DNA of 64,000 bases, taken from contig JAFPWN010000012.1 in assembly GCA_017412765.1 (NCBI GenBank), forward strand, positions 1 through 64,000, read 5' to 3'. The notes below the pieces were generated by a model, which ran no database searches, had not been told where the DNA came from, and saw only the letters and a list, made by a program, of their open reading frames with translations. This DNA comes from Oscillospiraceae bacterium (GTDB lineage Bacteria > Bacillota > Clostridia > Oscillospirales > Oscillospiraceae). Shown piece by piece: positions 7,793-17,326 of the stretch (its first letter is position 1; each line of letters opens with the position of its first letter). The position numbers and the translations under genes were made by a program.

Positions 7793-8933
7793 CCCGAAGG
7801 ATCCGAGAGTTCAGGAGTTTTTGCGTCAGGAAAAAGAAAAGAGCAAAAGCGCAGAGAAAAAGGAACAGCCTCCAAAGAAAGAGCCCGAGATCGAGGTCGA
7901 ACACGAGAAGAAACAGCACGGGCTTTTCAAAAAAACGAGAGCCGGCGTTGTACTTACAAAAAATGAAGTAAAAGAGATAAAGAAGGGCAGAAGGGAGCTC
8001 AGAAAAGAGCTGCGTAGCCGCGGAATACGCTCCAAACGCGAGTTTGAACTGACCGCCGGCAGCCTCGGACTTTATTTCGATAAAAACCGAGCGTTTCTCG
8101 CATGGTTCAGGCTTCATTGGCTCGGCGCGCTGCTCGGATTTCTCGCGGCGCTGCTTCTGATCCTTTTCGTTTTCGCGGTAGTTACCCAGGTGCGCGGACT
8201 CTTTACGATAAATCTCTCGAGCGGAATGTTCAAGGAAGGCTTCGTTCTAAGCGATTCTGTCGGCTTTGAATATCCTACGACGCAGCTCATGGCGATACCG
8301 GCTGAGGGCGTTCCGTGCGTTTCGATAACGCATATCCCGACCGACGTTGACGATATAGACGGCGAGCATAATGAAAACTATTTTGCCTACACTTTCTATA
8401 TCAGAAACGAGGGCGATCTGACGGTCAGCTTCGACTGGCTTCTGAGGATGACCTCGGAAAGTCAGAAGCTATCTGACGCGGTGTGGGTTCTCCTTTACGT
8501 TGACGGTGAGCTTAAGCTCTACGCAAAGCCCGACGCAAGCGGTACTGCGCAGTCGCTGCCGGCAAAAGGGGATGATTCCAAAGGTTTTACGAGAGTTCCC
8601 GTCCTGATGGATAAGGAGTCCGATCAGCTTGAGCTTATCACTTCAAGAGGGCTTGTCGATTACTATCGCGTAAACCCGATCGCGTTTGCGGACGGCGATA
8701 TAATCGCGCTCGGAAGTCATGACGGCGTTGTTCCGGGCGAGGTACATAAATACACTGTAGTGCTTTGGCTCGAGGGCGACGATCCCGAGTGCAACGATTC
8801 GCTGATCGGCGGCCACATGGGAGTAGAGATGCTCTTCAAGCTAACCGGTGAGGATTACGACGACGCTGAGAAAGACAATCTGCTCGGCGGAAGAATGAGA
8901 GATTTCTGGGACAACCTGCAATTCTGGAAATGA
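7782..8933 (+). CDS. Single-pass membrane protein with a large extracellular domain
   Basis: The product has 383 residues. A highly charged, Lys/Glu-rich cytoplasmic N-terminus (1-108) precedes one membrane helix (about 112-136) and an extracellular domain of some 245 residues. The outer domain contains a stretch like those of SipW-processed subunits (NENYFAYTFYIRNEGDLTVSF style, about 198-222). There is no signal-peptidase site after the helix, so it should stay membrane-bound, with its N-terminus available to cytoplasmic partners. The start lies 11 bases inside the end of the HD-GYP/EAL-like gene, suggesting translational coupling. It could be an assembly platform or a signal transducer. 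No named family is recognised. Confidence 0.65.
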   Translation: MAIDPKDPRVQEFLRQEKEKSKSAEKKEQPPKKEPEIEVEHEKKQHGLFKKTRAGVVLTKNEVKEIKKGRRELRKELRSRGIRSKREFELTAGSLGLYFDKNRAFLAWFRLHWLGALLGFLAALLLILFVFAVVTQVRGLFTINLSSGMFKEGFVLSDSVGFEYPTTQLMAIPAEGVPCVSITHIPTDVDDIDGEHNENYFAYTFYIRNEGDLTVSFDWLLRMTSESQKLSDAVWVLLYVDGELKLYAKPDASGTAQSLPAKGDDSKGFTRVPVLMDKESDQLELITSRGLVDYYRVNPIAFADGDIIALGSHDGVVPGEVHKYTVVLWLEGDDPECNDSLIGGHMGVEMLFKLTGEDYDDAEKDNLLGGRMRDFWDNLQFWK

Positions 8934-9039
8934 TATCCGAGAGGATATAACAATTTTGCGCATGTAAAATTGTGAATATAAATCTCCGGCGGGAGACTAA
9001 AAACGCGATTCTATTAACTTTCCGAAAGGAGAAAGAAAA
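8934..9039 (+). other. Leader of the first large subunit gene
   Basis: This 106-base gap contains an 8-bp A/T stem (ACAATTTT pairing with AAAATTGT, around 8950-8973) without a T run, and a strong ribosome binding site (GAAAGGAGAAAG) before the ATG at 9040. It could hold a promoter or an mRNA processing site. No clear promoter pair is seen. Confidence 0.35.
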
Positions 9040-10896
9040 ATGGTCCAAACAAAGAAAAAAGTCGCGATGCCGTTCGGTATCAGACAAAAAATGATGGCGG
9101 CAGTTGCCATGCTGCTTGTCGCGTCGCTTCTTATGGTGACTTCGACTTACGCATGGTTCACGCTGTCGACCGCGCCTGAGGTAACCGGAATCACCACGAG
9201 CGTCGGCGCAAACGGCAACCTCGAAATCGCACTGCTGACGACCGACACTTATGCAACTCCGGCAAACATTACCTCTGCTGTTGGAGATTCTTATGTCACC
9301 GCAGGTAAGAACGCTACAACCGCTAACATCACATGGGGTAACCTTGTCGATCTGAGCGACGACAGCTACGGTCTTACATCTGTAAAGCTTTTGCCCGCAC
9401 AGGCAAACGTAGCCGAAGGCGCGCTTGCTGTTGCAAGCCCGCTCAAGACTCCCACCTATGGTCCTGACGGACGTGTAGATATCGTAGACGCAAATACTGT
9501 TTCTGCGATAAAGAACGGATCCACCAATGCATTCACTTATGACAGCACTGCTCAGACTTACGGCGTTCGTGCTGTCGGTGTTGCAAATAATATCAGCCCG
9601 CGCCAGATCACCTTTAACGGAGCCAAGAGCGCTGTTTCCGGAGCAATTTCTACTGCCGCCAGACAGCTCAAAACTCCTGTCGCCGCCGGTCAGACAACTC
9701 TTCTTGCCGTAGCTATTTCCGGTTCGGCGCCTGAGAGTTATACCGCAAAGCAGGTAAGCGATCTTCTCAACATGGTCAAGGGCGCTCAGAGCGCACTTAA
9801 CACCATCGTTCGCGCTTATGCCAACGCCGGTGTCGCAGTTGCTGCGGCGAATACAACTATTACCGACGAAAAACTCAACGTTCTGACTGCAGCAGTTACA
9901 AATAACGCTGCTTCTCTTAAGACTGCTCTTAACACCGCGGGAGTAAACAACTACGATACTGAACTTGGCGAGCTTGCTTCTGCTCAGCAAACGGTCGAGG
10001 GCGCGATTACTACTCTTAACAGTTATGCAGAAAACGGTGCGGCAGCAGGTGAAGAGACAGCAGCTGTTAACAATGCCGTTGCAGCTCTGTATACCACCAA
10101 GACGTTCTACAAGAATGTTGAGAACAGCGATCCTGTTATAACGGAAGATGCAAGTGAGCTTATGTCTGCCGGCGGAACCGCGTACATCTCCGGCGGTACG
10201 TTTAGCACCGTTGCCAAATACATTGGCAACCAGAATCTTCTTACTCTTATGGACGTTACCGCTGTTGCAGGTGCTGCTGACAATACAGCCACTCCTGCTC
10301 TTACAACGCTTGTTACCAACGTAAACGGTCTTACACCGCCCGCAGGCACTGCTACCTCCACCATCAGCGACACCTATGGCTACATAATCGACTTTGCGTT
10401 CCGCACCAATGCTGCTGATTCTAAGCTTCAGCTCCAGACCGAGGCGATCAACCGCGTTTATTCCGGTGAAACCGGCGAGACTCTTGCCACGCAGGGCAGC
10501 GGCTCCAACGTTACGTTCACCTTCACCGAAGATCTTTCCGCAGCGCAGGCTAATACTCTTCTTAACAATGTAAAGCTTGTGTTCTTTAACCCTGCTGACG
10601 GTACTGTTTTTGCTAATGCGAAGCTTACTGAGGTTACCGCAGCTGGCGGCACTGCAACGGCCAACATCAAGCTTGTCGTCGCCGAAGGCGCCGATGCTGA
10701 CGATATCGTTGCTCTCAACCAGAACGAGATCAAGTTCGTTTCCGTTCTTGTTTACCTTGACGGCGAGACTATTACTAATGCTGATGTTGCAAATGCCGCT
10801 GCCTCCGGTACTCTCGATCTTAACCTCCAGTTCTCCAGCAGCGCAACGCTTGTCCCGATGGAGAATACGGCTCTGAGAACAATGACTGCTGAATAA
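9040..10896 (+). CDS. SipW-type exported subunit, paralogue 1
   Basis: The product has 618 residues. A basic N-region (1-18) and hydrophobic core (19-36) end in STYAWFTLSTAPEVTGI, the signature of exported proteins cut by ER-type (SipW-like) signal peptidases. The mature part has blocks shared with five other genes here: GANGNLEIALL after the signal, a WGNLVDLSDDSYGL block, YGVRAVG, IDFAFRTNAADSKLQLQTEA, a VLVYLDGETITNADV block, and a closing LDLNLQFSSSATLVPME. A helical Ala-rich insert (about 190-340) separates the halves. There is no LPXTG motif or membrane tail, so assembly is probably non-covalent. Codon bias suggests abundant expression, making this the best candidate for a major fibre or lattice subunit. 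TasA/camelysin-like function is inference. Confidence 0.75.
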   Translation: MVQTKKKVAMPFGIRQKMMAAVAMLLVASLLMVTSTYAWFTLSTAPEVTGITTSVGANGNLEIALLTTDTYATPANITSAVGDSYVTAGKNATTANITWGNLVDLSDDSYGLTSVKLLPAQANVAEGALAVASPLKTPTYGPDGRVDIVDANTVSAIKNGSTNAFTYDSTAQTYGVRAVGVANNISPRQITFNGAKSAVSGAISTAARQLKTPVAAGQTTLLAVAISGSAPESYTAKQVSDLLNMVKGAQSALNTIVRAYANAGVAVAAANTTITDEKLNVLTAAVTNNAASLKTALNTAGVNNYDTELGELASAQQTVEGAITTLNSYAENGAAAGEETAAVNNAVAALYTTKTFYKNVENSDPVITEDASELMSAGGTAYISGGTFSTVAKYIGNQNLLTLMDVTAVAGAADNTATPALTTLVTNVNGLTPPAGTATSTISDTYGYIIDFAFRTNAADSKLQLQTEAINRVYSGETGETLATQGSGSNVTFTFTEDLSAAQANTLLNNVKLVFFNPADGTVFANAKLTEVTAAGGTATANIKLVVAEGADADDIVALNQNEIKFVSVLVYLDGETITNADVANAAASGTLDLNLQFSSSATLVPMENTALRTMTAE

Positions 10897-10940
10897 AGAT
10901 AAGTTTCTTACTATTTACCTCATTATCTTGCGAAGCTTAA

Positions 10941-11044
10941 CCCTCCCGGAGCATACCGGGAGGGGAGCTGAAAGTACGTAAGAAGCAACCTTCCCCCCTT
11001 CGGGGAGGGCCTTGACCGCCTCAGCTTATGGGGCGGCGAAGGCC
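10941..11044. repeat. Structured intergenic element with three hairpins
   Basis: Three GC-rich foldbacks sit in the 207-base gap between subunit genes: a perfect 9-bp stem (10941-10949 with 10956-10964), a C/G stem near 10989-11007, and a compound stem closed by GGCCTT (11008-11013) and AAGGCC (11039-11044). None is followed by a T run. The style resembles small dispersed intergenic repeats of Clostridia, but only one copy is visible here. It may control the relative amounts of neighbouring subunits by stabilising or processing the mRNA. Confidence 0.45.
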
Positions 11045-11103
11045 ATTCCTGAACATTTCGTCCGCTTCGGTGGTATAACTTTTATCGACGAGGAGAGAAA
11101 AGA

Positions 11104-13374
11104 ATGAATAAATACTCTATCCGACAGAAGCTTTTGAGCGCTACGGCAATGCTTATCGTCGCGTCTATCCTTATGGTAAGCACATCTTATGCCTGGTTTG
11201 TAATGTCAACTGCGCCGGAGGTCTCCGGAATCAAGACGCAGGTCGGATCAAACGGTGCTCTGGAGATCGCGCTGTTTAATACTGAAAGCTGGAACGATCT
11301 CAGCCTGCTCGATATGGGCGATATTGATGAGTCTGTCGCTGGCAGAAGTGATAATGCGAACCTGACTTGGGGCAATATCGTGGATCTCAGCGGTCCGAGC
11401 TACGGACTTGATCAGATCGTTCTTAATCCGTCGCGTCTAAATATCTCTCTCAGCGGCTCGGATGAGAACGGCAGCATTTACAACGTAGGTAATATTCTTC
11501 TGAAAACCCCTGTTTACGGCGAAGATGGTCGTATTCAGTCGCTTGATTCAAGCTCTGCTCTTTCATATGTATTTAGTGGTGGATCGTTCAGCCAGGAGGG
11601 CTACGGCGTGCGTGCGATCGGAACTTCCGCAGGTATGGGTTCCCTTCAGCTTGGTATGAACACCGCACGCAACCAGATCAGTACCTATATGGCTGCCGCT
11701 CGCAGAGAAGCCAGCAGTGCGCTTAACTCCACCGGAGGCAAAATCGCCAATATTGTAGTTCAGTATGCGGTAAATAATAAGACCACCGGATATACGGATG
11801 AGGATGTTGGGGCGGTAAAAGAGCTTGCTGCCGGGTTACAATCATCCTTACATCAGATTGAAGTCGCGCTTAGGTATGCCTTTGCAGGCTATATCACAAC
11901 CGAAAATGCGATCCCGGACGGGCTTATAGACGGGGCAGATAGCATGACCTCTGAAGAGCTTTATCAGGCTGCCTATGGAATCATATTCGACGATACTCCC
12001 CTCAGCACGCTTATGACGGATTTCCCCGGCATTACTTCTTTAGTTCCCGATATGTCTGTGTATATCTCTCAGCTTGAGAGTGATCAAAGCAAAGTCGATT
12101 CGGCAATAGAAACCTGTGACAGCTATAGCGGAGGATCATATTCTTGGGCTCAGATTGAAGCTGTCTCTACTCCGCTTGTAGATTCTGGAGCAATGATGCT
12201 GGGCGGAAAGAGTATTGATGAACTGAAATCAGAGCTTCGCAATCCTGACGGATCGGTAAATTTCGGAGCTGCGTTCGAGCTTATATCCGGCGGTATTGTC
12301 ATAACAGTGCCAACCGGCAGCGGTATTCTTTCGGATATATCAGACTTTGCCGGTGACTATGCCAGCAGTGTAACTGTAGAGCAATTTAAGTATGGCGATT
12401 ATGGCCCTATGGATATGGGAGCGACCATGCAGACGCAGACAACCATGAATCCTGTTTATCTCGTGGCTTGCTCAAACGGACTCAGAAGCGGAACTGTTGC
12501 GGAGTCCTCCGGTTCATCGCAAATCACAGACTTCTACGGTTATGCGATAGACCTTGCGTTCCGCACAAACGCTGAAACCAGTAAACTTCTTCTTCAGACG
12601 GAAGGTGTTCAGCGCATTTATGATGACAGCGATCGCGCGGCTACTCAGGGCGGGGGAAGCTATATGACCTTCTCCACAAATTCCGGACTCTCCGTTACCA
12701 AGATGATCAAAATGATGCAGGGCATACGAGTTGTTTTTATTGATGATTCGCAGAAAGTTCTTGCCGTCGCTTCTCTTGACTGCAAGCTCGGAAAGGATGC
12801 GTATGCCATTCTTGACGATGAGCATAAGATTGAAACAGGCATGTATGCCTATCTCAATGCATATCCGGAAAATGCGGACGGAACTCCCAATTATCAGATT
12901 TCCGATCTGATCGACGACCGTGAATACGACAATCTTGACGATGAATCTTCGTTAACGATTGAAGTCGGTGAGACGACTTCTGTCAGTGCAAAGCTCTATA
13001 CCCGTTATTTTGAAATGACTCAAAGTACAGCGGAACACGAAACAGAGGGTACTTATTATACCGGCGGTCTTACGCTTCTCGGTGCAAACGATCAGGTAAT
13101 TACACCGCTGCAGCAGGACATAGTCAAGCGCGTTACCGCAATAGTCTATCTTGACGGCAGCTTTGTTACGAACGCTATGGTTGCTGCGGATTCCACAACG
13201 TCAATGACAGGAGTGCTTAATCTTCAGTTCTCCAGCAGCGCAACGCTGCTTCCGGCGGAGATCTCAAGCTTACGAAACGGTGACCCGGAAAGCGATGAAA
13301 ACGACAGCACGCAGAACAATAACGGTGAGGAACCGGGAGACGTTCAGCAGGGAGATAACGGCGGCAACGGCTGA
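11104..13374 (+). CDS. SipW-type exported subunit, paralogue 2
   Basis: The 756-residue product has the same plan as the gene at 9040. The basic start MNKYSIRQKLLSA is followed by a hydrophobic core and the signature TSYAWFVMSTAPEVSGI, then GSNGALEIALFN, WGNIVDLSGPSYGLDQI, YGVRAIG, IDLAFRTNAETSKLLLQTEG, IVYLDGSFVTNAMV and LNLQFSSSATLLPAE. Relative to paralogue 1 it has an extra acidic block (about 590-670) and a hydrophilic Asn/Gly/Asp-rich C-terminal tail. The ribosome binding site is GAGGAG before ATG 11104. Codon use is less biased than in paralogue 1, suggesting a less abundant component. Its role is probably structural and extracellular. Confidence 0.72.
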   Translation: MNKYSIRQKLLSATAMLIVASILMVSTSYAWFVMSTAPEVSGIKTQVGSNGALEIALFNTESWNDLSLLDMGDIDESVAGRSDNANLTWGNIVDLSGPSYGLDQIVLNPSRLNISLSGSDENGSIYNVGNILLKTPVYGEDGRIQSLDSSSALSYVFSGGSFSQEGYGVRAIGTSAGMGSLQLGMNTARNQISTYMAAARREASSALNSTGGKIANIVVQYAVNNKTTGYTDEDVGAVKELAAGLQSSLHQIEVALRYAFAGYITTENAIPDGLIDGADSMTSEELYQAAYGIIFDDTPLSTLMTDFPGITSLVPDMSVYISQLESDQSKVDSAIETCDSYSGGSYSWAQIEAVSTPLVDSGAMMLGGKSIDELKSELRNPDGSVNFGAAFELISGGIVITVPTGSGILSDISDFAGDYASSVTVEQFKYGDYGPMDMGATMQTQTTMNPVYLVACSNGLRSGTVAESSGSSQITDFYGYAIDLAFRTNAETSKLLLQTEGVQRIYDDSDRAATQGGGSYMTFSTNSGLSVTKMIKMMQGIRVVFIDDSQKVLAVASLDCKLGKDAYAILDDEHKIETGMYAYLNAYPENADGTPNYQISDLIDDREYDNLDDESSLTIEVGETTSVSAKLYTRYFEMTQSTAEHETEGTYYTGGLTLLGANDQVITPLQQDIVKRVTAIVYLDGSFVTNAMVAADSTTSMTGVLNLQFSSSATLLPAEISSLRNGDPESDENDSTQNNNGEEPGDVQQGDNGGNG

Positions 13375-13411
13375 TTAGTCTTGAAAAAGCATTAAAAGAA
13401 AGGATCCTAAT

Positions 13412-15280
13412 ATGACTGACGAAGAATACCGCAGGGAGCGGAAGAAAATAGTTGTACCGCTGTTTTTCAGAAGAAAAGTATTTATTGTTCTCATGCTCGT
13501 CATTACGAGCGGAATAATGACGGTGGCGGCGACTTACGCCTGGTTTATTCTTTCTACCGCGCCGGAGGTTACCGGCGTGACCGCGACTGTCGGCGCTAAC
13601 GGAAGCCTTGAGATCGCTCTTCTGAACAATGAAACGGGCGTCGATCTCGGAAAAATAACGGCGGCTGTCGGAGATTCCGTATCCGTTGCGGGCATAGTCA
13701 GGTCAAACCAGACCTGGGGTAACGTCGTCGATCTCAGCGACACAAGCTACGGCCTCGGAACGATAATCCTTAACCCGTCAGTTATCCACACCACTGACGC
13801 CGACGGCAGAACTCTTGACACTACGGCGATGCTCAGCGTTCCAAAGAACGGCACCGACGGAAGAATCAAGTCTGTCGAAGCGAACACCGTAGCTGCCGTA
13901 TATAATGACGGAGCGTTCGTCGCTGATAACGCCGGCTTCGGCGTAAAGGCGATCGGCTCCTACGGCAGCGTCGGCAGCAACAGAAGCGGAATACTTAACT
14001 CATCGAAAAATGCCTTCACCGCGAGCTCCTCTTCGGCTAATTCCGCGGCTCAGGGCGCGATAAAGTCCAACGGCAAGGTGCTCGTCAACGTAGCAATGAA
14101 TGGCAGAACAGGCAGCTATTCTGTTGAACAGCTTACTGCCGTGCAGAATATGGCGAAGGATATGCGCACCTGCATGGCAAACGTTCTGACAGCGTACAAG
14201 CACTCGATAATCGCAACTGCCGCTGCAAACGCCGGCATTTCAAACGGTGACCTTGATGTGATCCGGAGCGGAGTGATGTCTGCCCAGGGCAATGCGATGT
14301 CAAGCTACGCAAGCAATTTCCCGAGCAGCGTCAGCGCGGCGGATATAAATAAGGTCGGAAACGCTATTGCCAGCGCAGAGGTCGCCATCGAGCTTACGAA
14401 CAATCTCCTCTACACAAACTACGGCACCGAAAACGAAGAGCCGGTTCCCGCAGATACGACATACACCTTTGCGCAGATCTCGAGCGTTCTCGAGAAGCTG
14501 ATCGACGTTAACGCGCTTTCGGCTGATAATGTCGATACTGATGACTTCGTTCTGACCGTCAGCAGCGACAACGTCAGCGGCATCATCACCGACGCGGCGG
14601 ATTACATAGGATCTTACACAGTATCTATCGGTCTTATGACGCTCAACGTCAATACCTCGAAAAATAACGGCGCCGGAGTGCTGAAGCAGATAGATCTCAG
14701 CGGTCTTACCGCTCCCGAAATGCCGACCTCGCAGACTACCGCAAACTCTACTATAACTAATTTTTACGGCTACGTGATCGACCTCGCTTTCAGAACGAAC
14801 GTAGACACAGATCTCAAGCTCCAGGGTCCCGCGATCGACAGAGTTTATACCGACGGCGCAGGCGGCACGATGGGCAAGGGAAGCACCGTCCTCTTCACAA
14901 AAAGCACGGAGAATATGAACGATACTCAGATAAGATCGCTTCTCAGCGCTGTCAGAGTTGTTTTCTTCGACCCGGACAACGGAGAAATATACGCTTCCGC
15001 GAAGCTCGGAACTGCGTCCATATCGGATCAGACCGCGTCGGCAGAGCTTCAGCTCGATAACGGCGACGTTCTGACGGGGCTCCGCGCGGCAGAGCCGAAG
15101 AAGCTTTCCGTACTCTTCTATTTTGACGGTACCGATCTTTCAAACGTCTCGGTAATCAACGCAAAAACGTCCGGAACGATGACGCTGAATCTTCAGTTTG
15201 CAAGCTCCGTTGAGCTTGTTCCTATGGAGGACAGCGATCTTAAATCAGCTACCACCGCCGACAGGTACATCGGCGAATAA
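13412..15280 (+). CDS. SipW-type exported subunit, paralogue 3
   Basis: The product has 622 residues and an unusually long basic N-region (EEYRRERKKIVVPLFFRRK) before the hydrophobic core and the signature ATYAWFILSTAPEVTGV. The shared family blocks follow: GANGSLEIALLN, WGNVVDLSDTSYGL, NGTDGRIKSVEANTVAAV, FGVKAIG, IDLAFRTNVDTDLKLQ, VLFYFDGTDLSNVSV and LNLQFASSVELVPME. A helical Ala/Ser-rich insert lies at about 200-350. It begins 37 bases after paralogue 2 with an AAAGGA ribosome binding site. Length and block order are closest to paralogue 1, so the two may be alternative or copolymerising subunits. Confidence 0.72.
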   Translation: MTDEEYRRERKKIVVPLFFRRKVFIVLMLVITSGIMTVAATYAWFILSTAPEVTGVTATVGANGSLEIALLNNETGVDLGKITAAVGDSVSVAGIVRSNQTWGNVVDLSDTSYGLGTIILNPSVIHTTDADGRTLDTTAMLSVPKNGTDGRIKSVEANTVAAVYNDGAFVADNAGFGVKAIGSYGSVGSNRSGILNSSKNAFTASSSSANSAAQGAIKSNGKVLVNVAMNGRTGSYSVEQLTAVQNMAKDMRTCMANVLTAYKHSIIATAAANAGISNGDLDVIRSGVMSAQGNAMSSYASNFPSSVSAADINKVGNAIASAEVAIELTNNLLYTNYGTENEEPVPADTTYTFAQISSVLEKLIDVNALSADNVDTDDFVLTVSSDNVSGIITDAADYIGSYTVSIGLMTLNVNTSKNNGAGVLKQIDLSGLTAPEMPTSQTTANSTITNFYGYVIDLAFRTNVDTDLKLQGPAIDRVYTDGAGGTMGKGSTVLFTKSTENMNDTQIRSLLSAVRVVFFDPDNGEIYASAKLGTASISDQTASAELQLDNGDVLTGLRAAEPKKLSVLFYFDGTDLSNVSVINAKTSGTMTLNLQFASSVELVPMEDSDLKSATTADRYIGE

Positions 15281-15286
15281 TGTGCG

Positions 15287-16306
15287 ATGAATAATAGTTT
15301 TGTCCGAAATCAAAAAGAAAACAAGAAAGCGTATTTCAGGCTGATCCTTCCGTATATCATACTTTTTGCAGGAATACTTGCGATGCTCGTCTCGTCTACG
15401 TTCGCGTGGTTCTCAATAAGTGAAAACCCTAACGTAAACGAGATGGCGCTGTACGTAAACGCGCCCGTCGGTCTGGAGATAAGCACTCAATACGACACGC
15501 CGGACGAGCAGTGGGGTCAGAATATAGCGTTTACCGATCTTATCTCCGAAACATCTCCGTTGAAGCCGGTGACCTGGGTCGATTCCGAACGGTGCTTCAA
15601 AAGCATAAAGTACGGCATAGACGGCAGGCAGACGCGCAGCTGGAAAACGCTGAGTGATGAAAAGAACGCCAACACGACCGGCGCCGAGCAGTACTACGTT
15701 TACGGCACGATCTACGTGAGAACGGATACGCCGTGTCTGCTCAAGCTTGCCGAGGCTGAGGAGCTGAACGGCGGATCGTACGGCGCGGGGACTTACGTTA
15801 TCGGCCAGCCGGTATGGAATCAGGACAGAGTGGCGCATGACGACGCGGGCTACGGGGCGCAGTACGCCGTGAGGATCGGTTTTGATATCGCAAAGATCGA
15901 CGCGATGACCGGCGAGCAGATAGGAGAGAGCGAATTTCTTATCTACGAGCCGAACGCTGACGGACACCTGAGCGGCACGGGCAATTACTATTCAACGCCC
16001 TCGATCGAAGGGGAAGACGCGCTGTGCAGTCCGGAAAGACTGATCGTTCAGAGCACCTCGTCGTGGATCGAGAGCGACCCTGTACAGAGCGGCTCGACGA
16101 TAAAGCAGCTCGGAAAATTTCAGACTCCGACTGATATCTGCAAAATAGGTCTGGACGAAAAGCTGAAGATCACGATCTATATCTGGAACGAGGGGCAGGA
16201 TACTGACTCCTACGGTGTAAAACAAGAGGGCAAGCTTCTGGCAAATATTCAGTTCAAGGCAGACTACACCGATCAGTCTGGTTTGGTTGATATTCCTGAA
16301 GGATAA
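15287..16306 (+). CDS. Smaller SipW-type exported subunit (minor type, copy A)
   Basis: The product has 339 residues. A signal region ends in SSTFAWFSISENPNVNEM, like the large subunits. The mature domain lacks their later blocks and is more compact. It has beta-rich features such as YYVYGTIYVRTDTPCLL, AVRIGFDIAKID and FLIYEPNADGHLSG. The gene at 30103 shares this layout (including YEPNA), and each of the two lies directly before an ER-type signal peptidase gene. It starts six bases after the previous stop and is translated with it. A tip, base or adaptor subunit is plausible, since there is one per peptidase. That assignment is inference. Confidence 0.68.
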   Translation: MNNSFVRNQKENKKAYFRLILPYIILFAGILAMLVSSTFAWFSISENPNVNEMALYVNAPVGLEISTQYDTPDEQWGQNIAFTDLISETSPLKPVTWVDSERCFKSIKYGIDGRQTRSWKTLSDEKNANTTGAEQYYVYGTIYVRTDTPCLLKLAEAEELNGGSYGAGTYVIGQPVWNQDRVAHDDAGYGAQYAVRIGFDIAKIDAMTGEQIGESEFLIYEPNADGHLSGTGNYYSTPSIEGEDALCSPERLIVQSTSSWIESDPVQSGSTIKQLGKFQTPTDICKIGLDEKLKITIYIWNEGQDTDSYGVKQEGKLLANIQFKADYTDQSGLVDIPEG

Positions 16307-16333
16307 TAATCAACTCGAAGGGAGAAACTTCAC

Positions 16334-17302
16334 ATGGCAAAAGAAATACAGGCAAATCAGGCTGAGGATAATATGGAGGATCTTGAGCCGAAGCAGAGCA
16401 AAGGCAAAAAGGTTCTCAATACTATAATCAATATCGTGCTTGTTTTTGCGATCATTGTCGCGGCGTTTGCGACCTATTCATCGTTTGTCAGCACGTCGGG
16501 AAACGGAGTGCCGAGCATCTTCGGAATCAGGATAATGTCAATTCAGACTGAATCAATGTATCCGACTCTTAACCCCGGCGATCTCATCTTTGACGTTCCG
16601 GTGAGCAACACAAGCGATCTCAGAGTCGGAGACGTGATAACCTACTGGACGGTCATCGACGGACAGAGAGTTCTCAACACCCATAGAATATACGAGATTT
16701 ATGACGGCGGCGGATATTATATCTTTGAAACGAAAGGTGATAACAACACCGTCAGCGACTCGCTTACCGTACACGAATCAGAGATAGTCGGAAAGTGGGA
16801 CGGAGCCAAGGTCGGCGGCCTCGGTAAGGTATTTGACTATCTCCAGACAAGCACCGGCTTCCTTATTGTTGTCGTCGTTCCGGTTGCGCTGTTTTTCATC
16901 TTCCATCTTATCCAGTTCTTCCGCGTGCTCTTTGAGTATCAGAACATCAAGAATAAGCTCCAGTATGAGCTTGAGCGCGGAAAAGCCGAGGAGTTTGTCG
17001 AGGAGGAGAAGCGCAAGCTTGACGATATAAAGCAGAAGGAGAGAGCGCGGCTTGAGGCAGAGCTGCGTGAAAAGCTGAGGGGAGAGATCCTCGCGGCGAA
17101 CTCGCCGCAGAGCGCGAAGCCGGAGAGCGCACCTGAGCCCGAGAAGGCGGAAGAGGCGCCAAAGCCCGCTGAGGATGACGGCCGCGCCGCTATCGAGGCT
17201 CAGATCAGAGCTAATATGGAGGCTCAGATCAGAGCAATGGTAGAAAAGGAGTTCAAGGAGCGCGCCGCCCAGACGGCGCAGGATACTGCCGAGCAGAAAT
17301 AA
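16334..17302 (+). CDS. ER/archaeal-type signal peptidase I (SipW-like) with long cytoplasmic tail
   Basis: This 322-residue membrane peptidase has one membrane helix at about 27-48, the catalytic domain outside, and a second helix at about 175-198. Catalytic Ser74 lies in QTESMYPT. His117 in NTHRI replaces the general-base Lys of the usual bacterial enzymes, and Asp136 is in TKGDNN. This Ser/His/Asp set defines SipW-like peptidases, which process TasA-type proteins. The C-terminal 120 residues are an unusual cytoplasmic, highly charged coiled-coil region (from YELERGKAEEF onward, with a Pro/Ala/Glu linker). Classical SipW lacks so long a tail, so this one may couple to the adjacent ATPase. 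Likely substrates are the neighbouring AWF-signal proteins. Confidence 0.85.
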   Translation: MAKEIQANQAEDNMEDLEPKQSKGKKVLNTIINIVLVFAIIVAAFATYSSFVSTSGNGVPSIFGIRIMSIQTESMYPTLNPGDLIFDVPVSNTSDLRVGDVITYWTVIDGQRVLNTHRIYEIYDGGGYYIFETKGDNNTVSDSLTVHESEIVGKWDGAKVGGLGKVFDYLQTSTGFLIVVVVPVALFFIFHLIQFFRVLFEYQNIKNKLQYELERGKAEEFVEEEKRKLDDIKQKERARLEAELREKLRGEILAANSPQSAKPESAPEPEKAEEAPKPAEDDGRAAIEAQIRANMEAQIRAMVEKEFKERAAQTAQDTAEQK

Positions 17303-17326
17303 TAATTTAAGGTTTCGGAGCGCAAT

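Noticed and set aside
8836..9990. 384-codon minus-strand open frame over the first subunit gene
   Set aside because: It is a shadow of the plus-strand subunit with low-complexity Cys/Arg/Ser composition and no start signals.
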